Source: an uncultured Lachnospiraceae bacterium
GTDB taxonomy: Bacteria > Bacillota > Clostridia > Lachnospirales > Lachnospiraceae
DNA: 27,184 bases
Reading direction: 5' to 3'
NCBI GenBank assembly: GCA_910587955.1
Contig: CAJUNN010000042.1
Location: 1-27,184, forward strand
The position numbers and the translations under genes are program-made. The notes below the pieces were generated by a model that did not search any database, was not told where the DNA came from, and was given only the letters and a program-made list of their open reading frames with translations. Each line of letters begins with the position of its first letter. Positions within the stretch are counted from its first letter, which is position 1. Shown one piece after another: positions 1-7,780 of the stretch.

Positions 1-118
1 GGTATTTCTTTTACTTATGGGGTGTAGCAAAAACTATATAATGTATTGGGGGTTTTACAAGTATTATTATAGCACAGATTCAAAATAAGTGTGCATAAAC
101 TTTACAAAATTTGCATTC

Positions 119-145
119 GTTTTTTGTGAAACTTTCACAAAAAAC
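119..145. repeat. Near-perfect inverted repeat downstream of ftsH
   Basis: Thirteen-base arms (G, six T, GTGAAA and its complement) flank a single central C at 132. As RNA it would fold into a hairpin of about ten pairs with a small loop. It lies just beyond the ftsH terminator, and its T-run is also the U-tract of that terminator. The two structures therefore share bases and could form one compound terminator. Nothing else recognisable lies in positions 1-118, which are AT-rich. Confidence 0.6.
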
Positions 146-163
146 TTTCGTCATTATGACGAA
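137..163 (-). terminator. Intrinsic terminator of the tilS-hpt-ftsH operon
   Basis: On the minus strand the ftsH stop codon is followed at once by the 17-base palindrome at 147-163 (arms TTCGTCAT and ATGACGAA). After it come A, G and six T. This is the hairpin-plus-U-tract form of a rho-independent terminator, placed where the operon should end. Confidence 0.75.
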
Positions 164-1993
164 TTAAACAAGCTGCGGATCCTCATCCGCTACAAACAGA
201 GCTTCAAACTCTTCCCTGGTAATCTTCTCTTTCTCAAGAAGCAGCTGCGCAGCCGCATCCAGCACCCGCCGGTGTTCCAGGATAATCTCCTTCGCCTTCT
301 CATAGCACTCATCCACAATCCGCTTGATCTCAGCGTCAATCTTTCCCGCTACCTCTTCGCCGTATCCCTTGGTGTGGCCGAAATCCCTGCCGATAAAGAC
401 TTCTTCGTCGGAATCGTAATTCACCAGCCCCAGAGTCTCAGACATGCCGTACTTCGTCACCATGGCCCGGGCCACATTGGTAGCCTGCTTAATATCCTGG
501 GAAGCTCCCGTGGTAATGTCGTCAAAAACCAGTTCCTCAGCAATCCGCCCGCCCAGGGATACCTGGATATCCTGAAGCATCTTTCCTCTGGTATTGAACA
601 TCTCATCTTTTTCCGGCAGAGGCATGGTATAACCCGCCGCCCCCACACCTGTGGGAATGATGGACACGGTATAAACGGGCCCCACATCCGGCAGTACATG
701 GAAGAGTATGGCGTGCCCCGCCTCGTGGTAAGCCGTAATGCGCTTCTCCTTCTCGGAAACAATGCGGCTTTTCTTCTCCGCGCCGATCCCGACTTTTACA
801 AAAGACTTGCGGATATCCGACTGCACAATATAGGCCCGGTCCTCCTTAGCCGCCAGAATAGCTGCCTCATTCATCAGATTTTCCAGATCCGCTCCCGTCA
901 TGCCGGCAGTCGTCTGGGCCACCTGTTTCAAATCCACATCCTCCGCCAAAGGTTTTCCATTGGCGTGCACCTTTAGAATCTCCTCCCGGCCCTTCACGTC
1001 CGGCCGTCCCACCATAATCTTCCGGTCAAAACGGCCCGGGCGCAGAATCGCCGGGTCCAGAATGTCCACCCGGTTGGTGGCTGCCATTACAATAATGCCC
1101 TCGTTGACACCAAAGCCGTCCATCTCCACCAGGAGCTGGTTTAACGTCTGCTCCCGTTCGTCGTGGCCGCCGCCCATGCCGCTGCCCCGGCGTCTGGCTA
1201 CTGCGTCAATCTCATCAATAAACACAATACAGGGATGGTTGCGCTTGGCATCGGCAAAGAGATCCCGGACACGGGACGCACCCACACCTACAAACATCTC
1301 CACAAAGTCCGAACCGGAAATGCTGAAAAACGGAACGCCGGCTTCCCCGGCCACCGCCTTCGCCAGCAGTGTTTTGCCGGTACCGGGCGGGCCCTCCAAA
1401 AGTACGCCCTTGGGAATCCTTGCACCCACACGTACAAATTTCTGGGGCGTCTTCAGGAAATCCACAATTTCCCGCAGCTCTTCTTTCTCTTCCTGAAGTC
1501 CGGCTACATTTTTAAAACTCGTGTGAATCTGCTCCTGGGTCGTCATCCGGGCCCGGCTCTTTCCGAAATCCATCATTCTTCCGTTTCCGCCGCCAGACTG
1601 CCGGTTCATCATCATGACCATAAAAAAGACTACTACTACGGTTATCAGCAAAGGAACCCCCAGGGAAGTCATCCAGTCTGTGTCCTTCACCTGCATAAAT
1701 GAAACGGAAACGCCGGCCGCCTCCATCACCTCTCTGGCCTCCACCGTATCAGGAACATGGATTTTCCGCGTGCCTCCGCTTTTCATGGTCAGCGTCACCG
1801 TTCCCGTAGGCGTGGCCTTATCCTGGCTGACAACAGCCCGGACCACCTCTCCTTTTTTCACATCCTCCCGAAACTCATTGTACGTGTACAGATTTTCCAT
1901 CTCTGAGCGTTCCTGAAAGCTTCTCAGCATTACCACAAACAGCAGGAACAGAATCATATAGAAACCAAATACACGGAATTGTCTGTTGTTCAA
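164..1993 (-). CDS. ftsH: ATP-dependent zinc metalloprotease FtsH
   Basis: Membrane-bound AAA+ protease that degrades misfolded membrane proteins and regulatory substrates. In B. subtilis it also helps entry into sporulation. The 609 residues show a membrane helix at about 7-27 and a second at about 110-130. The AAA domain has Walker A GPPGTGKT at 201-208 and Walker B IVFIDEID at 256-263. The zinc site HEAGH is at 423-427, within the peptidase domain. Length is slightly below the B. subtilis protein (about 637). The start is a TTG codon preceded seven bases upstream by AGGAGG (2001-2006); the nearby ATG is out of frame. It is the last gene of tilS-hpt-ftsH, 14 bases after hpt, the usual Firmicutes order. 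All catalytic motifs are intact. Confidence 0.97.
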   Translation of the reverse strand: MNNRQFRVFGFYMILFLLFVVMLRSFQERSEMENLYTYNEFREDVKKGEVVRAVVSQDKATPTGTVTLTMKSGGTRKIHVPDTVEAREVMEAAGVSVSFMQVKDTDWMTSLGVPLLITVVVVFFMVMMMNRQSGGGNGRMMDFGKSRARMTTQEQIHTSFKNVAGLQEEKEELREIVDFLKTPQKFVRVGARIPKGVLLEGPPGTGKTLLAKAVAGEAGVPFFSISGSDFVEMFVGVGASRVRDLFADAKRNHPCIVFIDEIDAVARRRGSGMGGGHDEREQTLNQLLVEMDGFGVNEGIIVMAATNRVDILDPAILRPGRFDRKIMVGRPDVKGREEILKVHANGKPLAEDVDLKQVAQTTAGMTGADLENLMNEAAILAAKEDRAYIVQSDIRKSFVKVGIGAEKKSRIVSEKEKRITAYHEAGHAILFHVLPDVGPVYTVSIIPTGVGAAGYTMPLPEKDEMFNTRGKMLQDIQVSLGGRIAEELVFDDITTGASQDIKQATNVARAMVTKYGMSETLGLVNYDSDEEVFIGRDFGHTKGYGEEVAGKIDAEIKRIVDECYEKAKEIILEHRRVLDAAAQLLLEKEKITREEFEALFVADEDPQLV

Positions 1994-2007
1994 CTCATTT
2001 CCTCCTC

Positions 2008-2535
2008 TTAGTCTGCAAATTCAATAACTCCGATATATGGAAGATTCCGGTATCTCTGATCGTAGTCCAGGCCGTAGCCCACCACAAACTCATCCGGTAT
2101 CTGAAAACCCGTGTATTTCACATCCACCTCCATTACCCGCCGGGATGGCTTATCCAGAAGCGTACACAGGGTCATACTCTTGGGATTTCTCTGCCCAAGC
2201 AGTTTTACCAGATGATTCAGAGTCCTGCCGGAATCAATAATGTCCTCTACAATGATCACATTTTTCCCCTGGAGCGGTTCATCCAAATCCTTGCTTAAGC
2301 GCACCACGCCGCTGGACTTTGTCTCCGCTCCATAACTGGAAACCTGCATAAAATCTATGGTCACAGGAAGCGTAATCCGTTTCGCCAGCTCGCATACAAA
2401 GAAAATACTCCCCTTTAAAATACAGATGAGATGGACGGCCTCCCCCTCAAAATCCTGGCTGATACGCCTGCCCAGCTCTTCAATCTTCGCATCCACGTCT
2501 TCTTCCGAAATCATCACCCTGATCTTCTCGGCCAT
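2008..2535 (-). CDS. hpt: Hypoxanthine phosphoribosyltransferase
   Basis: Purine salvage enzyme making IMP (and GMP) from hypoxanthine or guanine plus PRPP in the cytoplasm. The PRPP-binding motif VIIVEDIIDSGRT lies at residues 93-105 of the 175-residue protein. An early LKGS motif and the C-terminal LDYDQRYRNLPYIG segment are typical of HPRT. I place the start at the ATG at 2535 because GGAGG lies eight bases upstream. An in-frame GTG at 2550 would place this ribosome site inside the gene. The first 56 bases overlap the 3' end of tilS in another frame, so translation of the two is probably coupled. In B. subtilis HprT and TilS are also neighbours and interact. Confidence 0.95.
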   Translation of the reverse strand: MAEKIRVMISEEDVDAKIEELGRRISQDFEGEAVHLICILKGSIFFVCELAKRITLPVTIDFMQVSSYGAETKSSGVVRLSKDLDEPLQGKNVIIVEDIIDSGRTLNHLVKLLGQRNPKSMTLCTLLDKPSRRVMEVDVKYTGFQIPDEFVVGYGLDYDQRYRNLPYIGVIEFAD

Positions 2536-3910
2536 CTTCGTTTCCTCCACATAATTGTACTTTCAAAACTCTTATCGTATGCTCCGTCACCTTATATGCT
2601 TCGCTGATGCGCATACCAGGGATCCAGAGGATGTGGCTTCCGTCCGCAAGGAGCCACAGCTTCTCCCGCTCCCTGGCCGGAACCTTCTCGTCAATCAGAA
2701 AATCCTTCAGTTTTTTTCTGCCGTGTTCCTTGTTGATCTCAAGATAATCCCCCGGCCTGCGCTTCCGGATCTCCAAACATTGTATTATTTTATCATAATC
2801 GAACCATTTCGTATATGTTTTTTTCGGAATAATTTGACTTTTATCTGCATTTTCCAATGAAAATGTCCAGATATACGCACCGGTACGGCAGGATCCGGGT
2901 ACAGCCGGGCGCGCGCTCCCGGATTCGTCCCTTTCCGCGGACCGTCTGCCTATCCAGACGCCTTTGTATTCCCGGACAGCCCTCCTGCCTTTGGGGAGGT
3001 CCAAGCTGCTCCCCGTTCCCTGTTCAAAGAGCTTCCAGAGAAGCTCCGTATGCCTGCGCTCCACATCCCGGAGCCCTCCTGTCTCCTTCAGGCAGAGGAG
3101 CAGCACCCGTCTGGCAATCACCGGGCGGAAACGGGCGAAAACTTCTTCTAAGAGAAAGCATCCCTCATCCTCCCGCCGGACACAGAGCCGGAAGGCCTCC
3201 TCCGTTTTCTCTCCCAGGAAATCTTCTATTTCCCAGAGCTCCCGGGCCGTCTCTGCCATATGCCGCACCGCCCCCGGATTCACCTGCTCCCGGGCACAGG
3301 GCAAAACCGTGCGGCGGATCCGGTTTCTGGTATAATCCTCCGATTGGTTGGTGCTGTCCGTGCACCAGGCAATTCCCCGTTCCGCAAGCCATTCCCGGAT
3401 CTCTTTGCTTTCCAATATCAGAAGGGGACGGATTACCTTTCCCCGGACCGGCCGCATTCCCGAAAGCCCGCGGATACCCGTTCCCCGGAACAGATGAAAG
3501 AGCATCGTTTCTGCCTGATCGTCAGCGTGATGGGCCACGGCAATCCGGCTGCACCCCTGTTCCCCGGCTATCTCCCCGAAAGCCTCGTAGCGGCAGATGC
3601 GCCCCATCTCCTCCAGGCTTCGGCCTTCCTCTTCTGCCCGCTCCCGCACCCGGCAGCTGCGGCACACCAGAGGCACTCCCTGCGCCCTGCAGAGTTCCCG
3701 GACAAAAGCCTCGTCCCGGGCACTTTCTTCCCCCCGCAGATTGTGATTCACATGCACGCAGAAAAGTTCAAAGTCCAGTTCCCGGCGAAGCTCCAGGAGA
3801 ACAAAAAGCAGGCATACGGAATCAGCGCCTCCCGACAGGCCCGCCAATACCCGATCCTTAGGTTCTATCATCCGGTTTTCCCTGATATAGGCTCTAATCC
3901 GTGAAACCAT
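2480..3910 (-). CDS. tilS: tRNA(Ile)-lysidine synthase TilS
   Basis: Modifies C34 of the CAU-anticodon tRNA-Ile to lysidine, so that the tRNA reads AUA and accepts isoleucine; it is normally essential. The PP-loop ATP motif SGGADS lies at residues 26-31. It is followed by the family signatures HVNHNLRG and AHHADDQAET, and the C-terminal domain contains KLKDFLIDEKVP. The 476 residues match the family length. The start is ATG at 3910 with AAAGGAGG about eight bases upstream. The protein runs past the expected end (near TEHTIRVLKVQL) by about 23 charged, glycine-rich residues that are read through the start of hpt out of frame. That tail looks like an accident of overlap rather than a domain. 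Confidence 0.95.
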   Translation of the reverse strand: MVSRIRAYIRENRMIEPKDRVLAGLSGGADSVCLLFVLLELRRELDFELFCVHVNHNLRGEESARDEAFVRELCRAQGVPLVCRSCRVRERAEEEGRSLEEMGRICRYEAFGEIAGEQGCSRIAVAHHADDQAETMLFHLFRGTGIRGLSGMRPVRGKVIRPLLILESKEIREWLAERGIAWCTDSTNQSEDYTRNRIRRTVLPCAREQVNPGAVRHMAETARELWEIEDFLGEKTEEAFRLCVRREDEGCFLLEEVFARFRPVIARRVLLLCLKETGGLRDVERRHTELLWKLFEQGTGSSLDLPKGRRAVREYKGVWIGRRSAERDESGSARPAVPGSCRTGAYIWTFSLENADKSQIIPKKTYTKWFDYDKIIQCLEIRKRRPGDYLEINKEHGRKKLKDFLIDEKVPAREREKLWLLADGSHILWIPGMRISEAYKVTEHTIRVLKVQLCGGNEDGREDQGDDFGRRRGCED

Positions 3911-3925
3911 CTCCGTCCCCTCCTT

Positions 3926-3950
3926 TACCCTCCCTTGACAAGAGAGGGTA
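3926..3950 (-). other. 5'-leader hairpin of the tilS operon mRNA
   Basis: Seven-base arms TACCCTC and GAGGGTA are separated by an 11-base loop. They fall immediately downstream of the predicted start of transcription and directly upstream of the tilS ribosome site. There is no T-run, so it is not a terminator. A 5'-end stem of this sort could stabilise the mRNA or tune ribosome access; that role is inference. Confidence 0.45.
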
Positions 3951-3960
3951 CTATTCTCCC

Positions 3961-3990
3961 AGTATACAGGCAGGAGTACGGTTAAGTCAA
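3961..3990 (-). promoter_or_regulatory. Sigma-A promoter for tilS-hpt-ftsH
   Basis: On the minus strand, TTGACT (3985-3990) and TATACT (3961-3966) are separated by 18 bases. The -35 element lies just beyond the spoIIE stop codon. Transcription would start near 3955, about 45 bases before the tilS ATG. Confidence 0.65.
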
Positions 3991-3997
3991 ATCCCTT

Positions 3998-5425
3998 CTA
4001 ATACTTCACAATCCCCATAACCAGCACAGTCATATCATCTGCCGGAGAAGGGCCGTGATACTGCTTTACCCGGTTGAGAATGTAAGAAGCCAGATCTCCC
4101 GGATTTCCCGTCTGATGCTCCATGATAATATCCTTCATCAGACTATCTTGGTGGGCCAAAGGAAGGGCGTCCATGACGCCGTCCGTCACCATAATCACCA
4201 TATCCCCGTCATACAGCTTCTTGCTGGTGCAGTCCGGATCCAGCTTGTGAAACACACCTGCCGGAAGGCTGGTAGAAGAAATCTGCTCTACCCAATTCTC
4301 CCGCCGTATAAATGTGGTGGATGCTCCCACTTTCAAAAACTCGCACACGCCCGTATACAAATCCAGGGAAGTGATATCAATGGTGGAAAACACCTGGGCC
4401 GTATCCGAACGCACCACCAGGGCAGAATTGATCATTCTGGCCGCCGTCTCCTTGGAAAATCCCGCTTCCAGAAACTGTTCCAGCAGATCAATCACGCGCT
4501 CGCTCTCCTTATACGCCTCAATCCCCGACCCCATACCATCGGAAAGAGCCGCCACAAACTGCCCGTCCCGGCAGTGATACAGGGAAAAATTATCCCCGGA
4601 AATCTGTTCTTCCCCTTTTACCGCCTTTTCAATGCCATAGAGCACTTCAAAATTTGTCCGCTCCACAAAAAGCACGGTTATGCGCTCGCTGCCCACGAAA
4701 GCACGGCTGTCCTTCCCCGGCATCATAGATTTCTTCATAAGCTTAGACAGCGCCGCCGCAATATCTTTGACCGCCACGCAGCGTCTCCGCCTGGTGTTCA
4801 TCGTCAGATAAACCTCCTGCCGCTTTGTCTCCTGCTGATATACCAAAACAGCATGAACCGTCAGGCCCATGGATTTAAGCTTTCTCTTTAAATGTTCCTC
4901 CAGCGCTTCGTCCGTGCGGATGTCCCATACGTGTTCCACAGTATCCGTCATAATCTGCGCCATCTCATTGAGCTGTACGGCCACGGCCGCCCGGTTCTCC
5001 ATTAGCCTGGTATTCCAGATCCGGTTCATTCTGGCCGGCATATCCAGAACGGCTTCCCCGCCTTCCGGAATATCTCCCCCAAAGCTTTCCTTGCCCTCCC
5101 CCCCTGGGGACAGACCGGAAAAGCTCTGGGCCAGATTGCGGAAAGCGGCTTCATATTCCTGTACCCGGGATCGCGCCGGATGCACGGGGCCTCCATCGTC
5201 GTCTTCCTCCCGGTACACCGGCGTCAACAGCCACTCCATCAAGCTGCTGCAGATCACCGTCAGGGAGCACACCAGCAGCCCCTGGGCAGCTCCCAGGGCT
5301 ATGGCATACTCCGCATCCGTCTGCAGGAGCCCCACTCCAATCTGCATGGCTGCCACGCACATACCTGCGATCCCCGCATAGAGCCATCCCCAATGCCCGC
5401 TTCTTCGTTCCTCTTCCTGTTTCAT
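3998..5425 (-). CDS. spoIIE: SpoIIE-type PP2C phosphatase with a short membrane domain
   Basis: SpoIIE dephosphorylates SpoIIAA in the forespore, which releases sigma-F, and also acts at the polar septum. The phosphatase domain is complete: SDGMGSG at 295-301, VTDGVMDA at 413-420 and ADDMTVLV at about 462-469 carry the metal-binding aspartates. Residues of about 69-290 would be the central regulatory region. Only two membrane helices are visible (about 12-34 and 40-68), against ten in B. subtilis SpoIIE, and the total is 475 rather than about 820 residues. I use the ATG at 5425, which has GGAGG eight bases upstream; reading further back gives an unlikely basic tail. Its position next to tilS-hpt-ftsH and its promoter support true spoIIE. 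A different SpoIIE-family phosphatase is possible but less likely. Confidence 0.88.
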   Translation of the reverse strand: MKQEEERRSGHWGWLYAGIAGMCVAAMQIGVGLLQTDAEYAIALGAAQGLLVCSLTVICSSLMEWLLTPVYREEDDDGGPVHPARSRVQEYEAAFRNLAQSFSGLSPGGEGKESFGGDIPEGGEAVLDMPARMNRIWNTRLMENRAAVAVQLNEMAQIMTDTVEHVWDIRTDEALEEHLKRKLKSMGLTVHAVLVYQQETKRQEVYLTMNTRRRRCVAVKDIAAALSKLMKKSMMPGKDSRAFVGSERITVLFVERTNFEVLYGIEKAVKGEEQISGDNFSLYHCRDGQFVAALSDGMGSGIEAYKESERVIDLLEQFLEAGFSKETAARMINSALVVRSDTAQVFSTIDITSLDLYTGVCEFLKVGASTTFIRRENWVEQISSTSLPAGVFHKLDPDCTSKKLYDGDMVIMVTDGVMDALPLAHQDSLMKDIIMEHQTGNPGDLASYILNRVKQYHGPSPADDMTVLVMGIVKY

Positions 5426-5470
5426 ACCTCTACCCTCCACTTTCTTCTGTGTGTGTCTGTGTAGTTGGGT

Positions 5471-5537
5471 ATTATAGAGGACGCAAATCGATTTTTTTGT
5501 CAAATGCAGGAAGGGGTTTTGAAAAGATTTGGACAAA
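5471..5537 (-). promoter_or_regulatory. spoIIE promoter with 21-bp spacer and Spo0A-like boxes
   Basis: TTGACA (5498-5503) and TATAAT (5471-5476) are both perfect on the minus strand but 21 bases apart, too far for ordinary sigma-A recognition. B. subtilis spoIIE and spoIIG promoters have the same unusual wide spacing and need Spo0A-P. Two sequences differ by one base from the Spo0A box TGTCGAA: TGTCAAA at 5498-5504 (plus strand, over the -35) and TGTCCAA at 5529-5535 (minus strand). Confidence 0.7.
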
Positions 5538-5559
5538 TTCAGACATAGAATCCGTTGAG

Positions 5560-5608
5560 AAAAGCTGTCATCTCCGTGGAAAACTTTTCCTTAAAGATAA
5601 CAGCCTTT
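5560..5608 (-). terminator. Terminator of the carbohydrate operon
   Basis: On the minus strand a 14-pair stem with two G-U pairs (arms at 5595-5608 and 5560-5573) encloses a smaller GGAAAA/TTTTCC hairpin and is followed by TTTTCTC. It lies about 45 bases after the stop of the lipoprotein gene and before the spoIIE promoter. Confidence 0.7.
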
Positions 5609-5652
5609 CTTAATTATTTCCCCGCTCGCTATTTGGTTTGGGAGCGTTGAAA

Positions 5653-6606
5653 CTAGTCAAGCAGATCGTTGGACACAATATCGATACTGGAAACCCCCCG
5701 TTCCTCTTCCGTTAAACCTCTGTACTCCTCAAGAGGAGGACCTATGATACTGGCAGTAATGGTATATTTTTCATATCTCCACTCTAAATTATAATCTATC
5801 CAGTATCTAGACTCTATTTCTTCCACAGAGGAAGGATGTCCCAAGAGTTCAATCAAAATACCAAAACCCTGTTCTCCCCATTTTTCTGCTATCTCCGGTG
5901 TCATACAAAAAACCTCTTCTATCCCACTCATCCCATTCAGAGACTTCGTATATAGCGCTCCTGTCTGGTTTTGGATATATTCGTCCCTCAAAAGCCCGTA
6001 TGACACATCACTGCTTGCCACACCTATCCAAAACTGGTCGAAACCTCCAAGATCGGACCACCATCTGGCATCAAACGATGGATCTTCATTATTATGTACA
6101 ATCCCATCGCTGTTGCTCAAAATAAGACCGTCCGGAAGAAACAGCTCCTCCCAGGTCAAGGCCACAACTCCTTCCTGTACAAACCCCTCCTTCGTCTTCT
6201 CCCGATCATTATAGTATTCCTTTTCCGGGTCCCAATAATATTCCTTATCATACCACCTTGTACACGTAATTATATCAAAGCTCACAATGAATTTCCCATC
6301 AAACTTATCCGGGTCAAACTTGCTGGTATCCAGACTCAGGAAAATCTCTTCGTTTGTCGCCTCCTTTGTCAGCTGCTCAAAGGGTACAGCCGTTTTCTGG
6401 GAAGCCTCTTTTTCTTCTCTCCCTTCTTCCCCCGGTTCCGCCTCCGCTTCCCAATCTTCCTGCCCGCTGCTTTCTTCCGCCCAGGCCTCCTCTTCCGAAA
6501 CCGCCTCCTTCTTTGCCCCGCATCCCTGGAGGCAAAGAAGAGACAGAACTGCCAACGATAATGTTACCGTAAATACTTTTATTTTTTTCATTCTTGCTTG
6601 TTTCAA
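5653..6606 (-). CDS. Lipoprotein of unknown function, last gene of the sugar operon
   Basis: I do not recognise this family. The 317-residue protein has a basic N-terminus, a hydrophobic stretch and a lipobox LQGC with the lipidated cysteine at 29. A strongly acidic linker follows (about 34-70), then a folded domain rich in Trp and Tyr (about 80-317). It is therefore probably tethered outside the membrane. The start is either TTG at 6606 (AAAGGA six bases upstream) or ATG at 6591 with a weaker site; I keep the former. Only 36 bases separate it from the ATPase gene and a terminator follows it, so it is likely co-transcribed with the transporter and phosphorylase genes. A role in substrate capture would be a guess. 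Confidence 0.8.
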   Translation of the reverse strand: MKQARMKKIKVFTVTLSLAVLSLLCLQGCGAKKEAVSEEEAWAEESSGQEDWEAEAEPGEEGREEKEASQKTAVPFEQLTKEATNEEIFLSLDTSKFDPDKFDGKFIVSFDIITCTRWYDKEYYWDPEKEYYNDREKTKEGFVQEGVVALTWEELFLPDGLILSNSDGIVHNNEDPSFDARWWSDLGGFDQFWIGVASSDVSYGLLRDEYIQNQTGALYTKSLNGMSGIEEVFCMTPEIAEKWGEQGFGILIELLGHPSSVEEIESRYWIDYNLEWRYEKYTITASIIGPPLEEYRGLTEEERGVSSIDIVSNDLLD

Positions 6607-6642
6607 CCTGATTCCTTTACTTGCTTAAAAATATTGTTTCAT

Positions 6643-7755
6643 TTAGTTTGTAATGCTAAGCCCGCTCTCTTTATCGAAGACGTGAATCTTCTCCGGATTC
6701 AGCGCCAGCCTTATGGTATCTCCCATCCGGGCCCCGGTTCCCGGATCCACCCGGGCCGTCATAGAGGCTCCCTCCAGTTCAAAATAAAGGCATACCTCTG
6801 CGCCCAGAAGCTCATAGACGCTGATCTTGGCTTCCACCACGCTGTCTTTATATTTCTCCAGCATCTCCGGCGCGTCGTGGAGATCCTCGGGACGGATTCC
6901 CATGATCACCGTCCTGCCTGCATACCCTTTATCCAAAAGGGCGGAAGACTTCTCCTCGGACAGACGGATACGATAGGGTCCCACGCAAAGCACCGCCTGC
7001 TTCCCATCGGCTTCGCAGACTGCCTCTGAGAAATTCATCTGGGGAGAGCCGATAAAACCTGCTACAAACAGATTGTCCGGACGGTTGTAAAGATTCTGAG
7101 GCGTGTCAATCTGCTGAATCACCCCGTCCTTCATCACCACAATCCGGGTTCCCAGGGTCATAGCCTCTGTCTGGTCATGGGTCACATAGATAATTGTATT
7201 GCCCAGCCTCTGATGAAGCTTCGAGATCTCCGTCCTCATCTGCACCCTCAGCTTTGCATCCAGATTGGACAAGGGCTCATCCATCAGGAATACTTTGGGA
7301 TTCCGCACGATGGCTCGTCCCATGGCCACGCGCTGTCTCTGTCCGCCGGACAGAGCCTTTGGCTTGCGCTCCAAAAGGGCTTCCAAATCCAGAATTTTAG
7401 CCGCTTCCCGCACCATGCGGTCAATCTCCGCCTTAGGCACCTTGCGCAGCTTCAGGGCAAAGGCCATATTTTCATAGACCGTCATATGAGGATACAGCGC
7501 ATAGTTCTGAAATACCATGGCAATATCACGGTCTTTGGGCTCCACATCGTTCATGCGTTTCCCGTCAATCAGGAGATCCCCGGAACTGATATCCTCCAGT
7601 CCGGCAATCATGCGGAGGGTGGTAGACTTTCCGCAGCCGGAGGGACCTACGAAGATAATAAATTCCTTATCCGCGATTTCCATGTTGAAATCCTTTACGG
7701 CTTCAAAACCGTTGGGATATTTTTTACAAATATTTTTCAGCGATATACTTGCCAT
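6643..7755 (-). CDS. Sugar ABC transporter ATPase, MsmX/UgpC type
   Basis: ATP-hydrolysing subunit that energises CUT1 sugar importers. The 370-residue protein has Walker A GPSGCGKST at 37-45, signature LSGGQ at 135-139 and Walker B FLMDEP at about 156-161. A C-terminal regulatory TOBE-like region follows. The ATG at 7755 has AGGAGG nine bases upstream. A longer in-frame reading adds 41 residues that resemble no ATPase and overlap the previous gene. Many Clostridia use one such ATPase for several importers. Here a copy lies in the operon, 25 bases after the phosphorylase gene, so it most likely serves the two linked permeases. The family is certain; the exact symbol (msmX, msmK, ugpC) is not. 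Confidence 0.94.
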   Translation of the reverse strand: MASISLKNICKKYPNGFEAVKDFNMEIADKEFIIFVGPSGCGKSTTLRMIAGLEDISSGDLLIDGKRMNDVEPKDRDIAMVFQNYALYPHMTVYENMAFALKLRKVPKAEIDRMVREAAKILDLEALLERKPKALSGGQRQRVAMGRAIVRNPKVFLMDEPLSNLDAKLRVQMRTEISKLHQRLGNTIIYVTHDQTEAMTLGTRIVVMKDGVIQQIDTPQNLYNRPDNLFVAGFIGSPQMNFSEAVCEADGKQAVLCVGPYRIRLSEEKSSALLDKGYAGRTVIMGIRPEDLHDAPEMLEKYKDSVVEAKISVYELLGAEVCLYFELEGASMTARVDPGTGARMGDTIRLALNPEKIHVFDKESGLSITN

Positions 7756-7780
7756 TTTACCTTTCCTCCTGCTTCTTGTC

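Noticed and set aside
2857..3861. Plus-strand frame of 334 codons opposite tilS
   Set aside because: Proline- and arginine-rich composition arises from reading the GC-rich complement of tilS.
5426..5536. SpoIIE reading extended 37 residues upstream
   Set aside because: The extension crosses the predicted promoter -10/-35, and the ATG at 5425 has its own good ribosome site.
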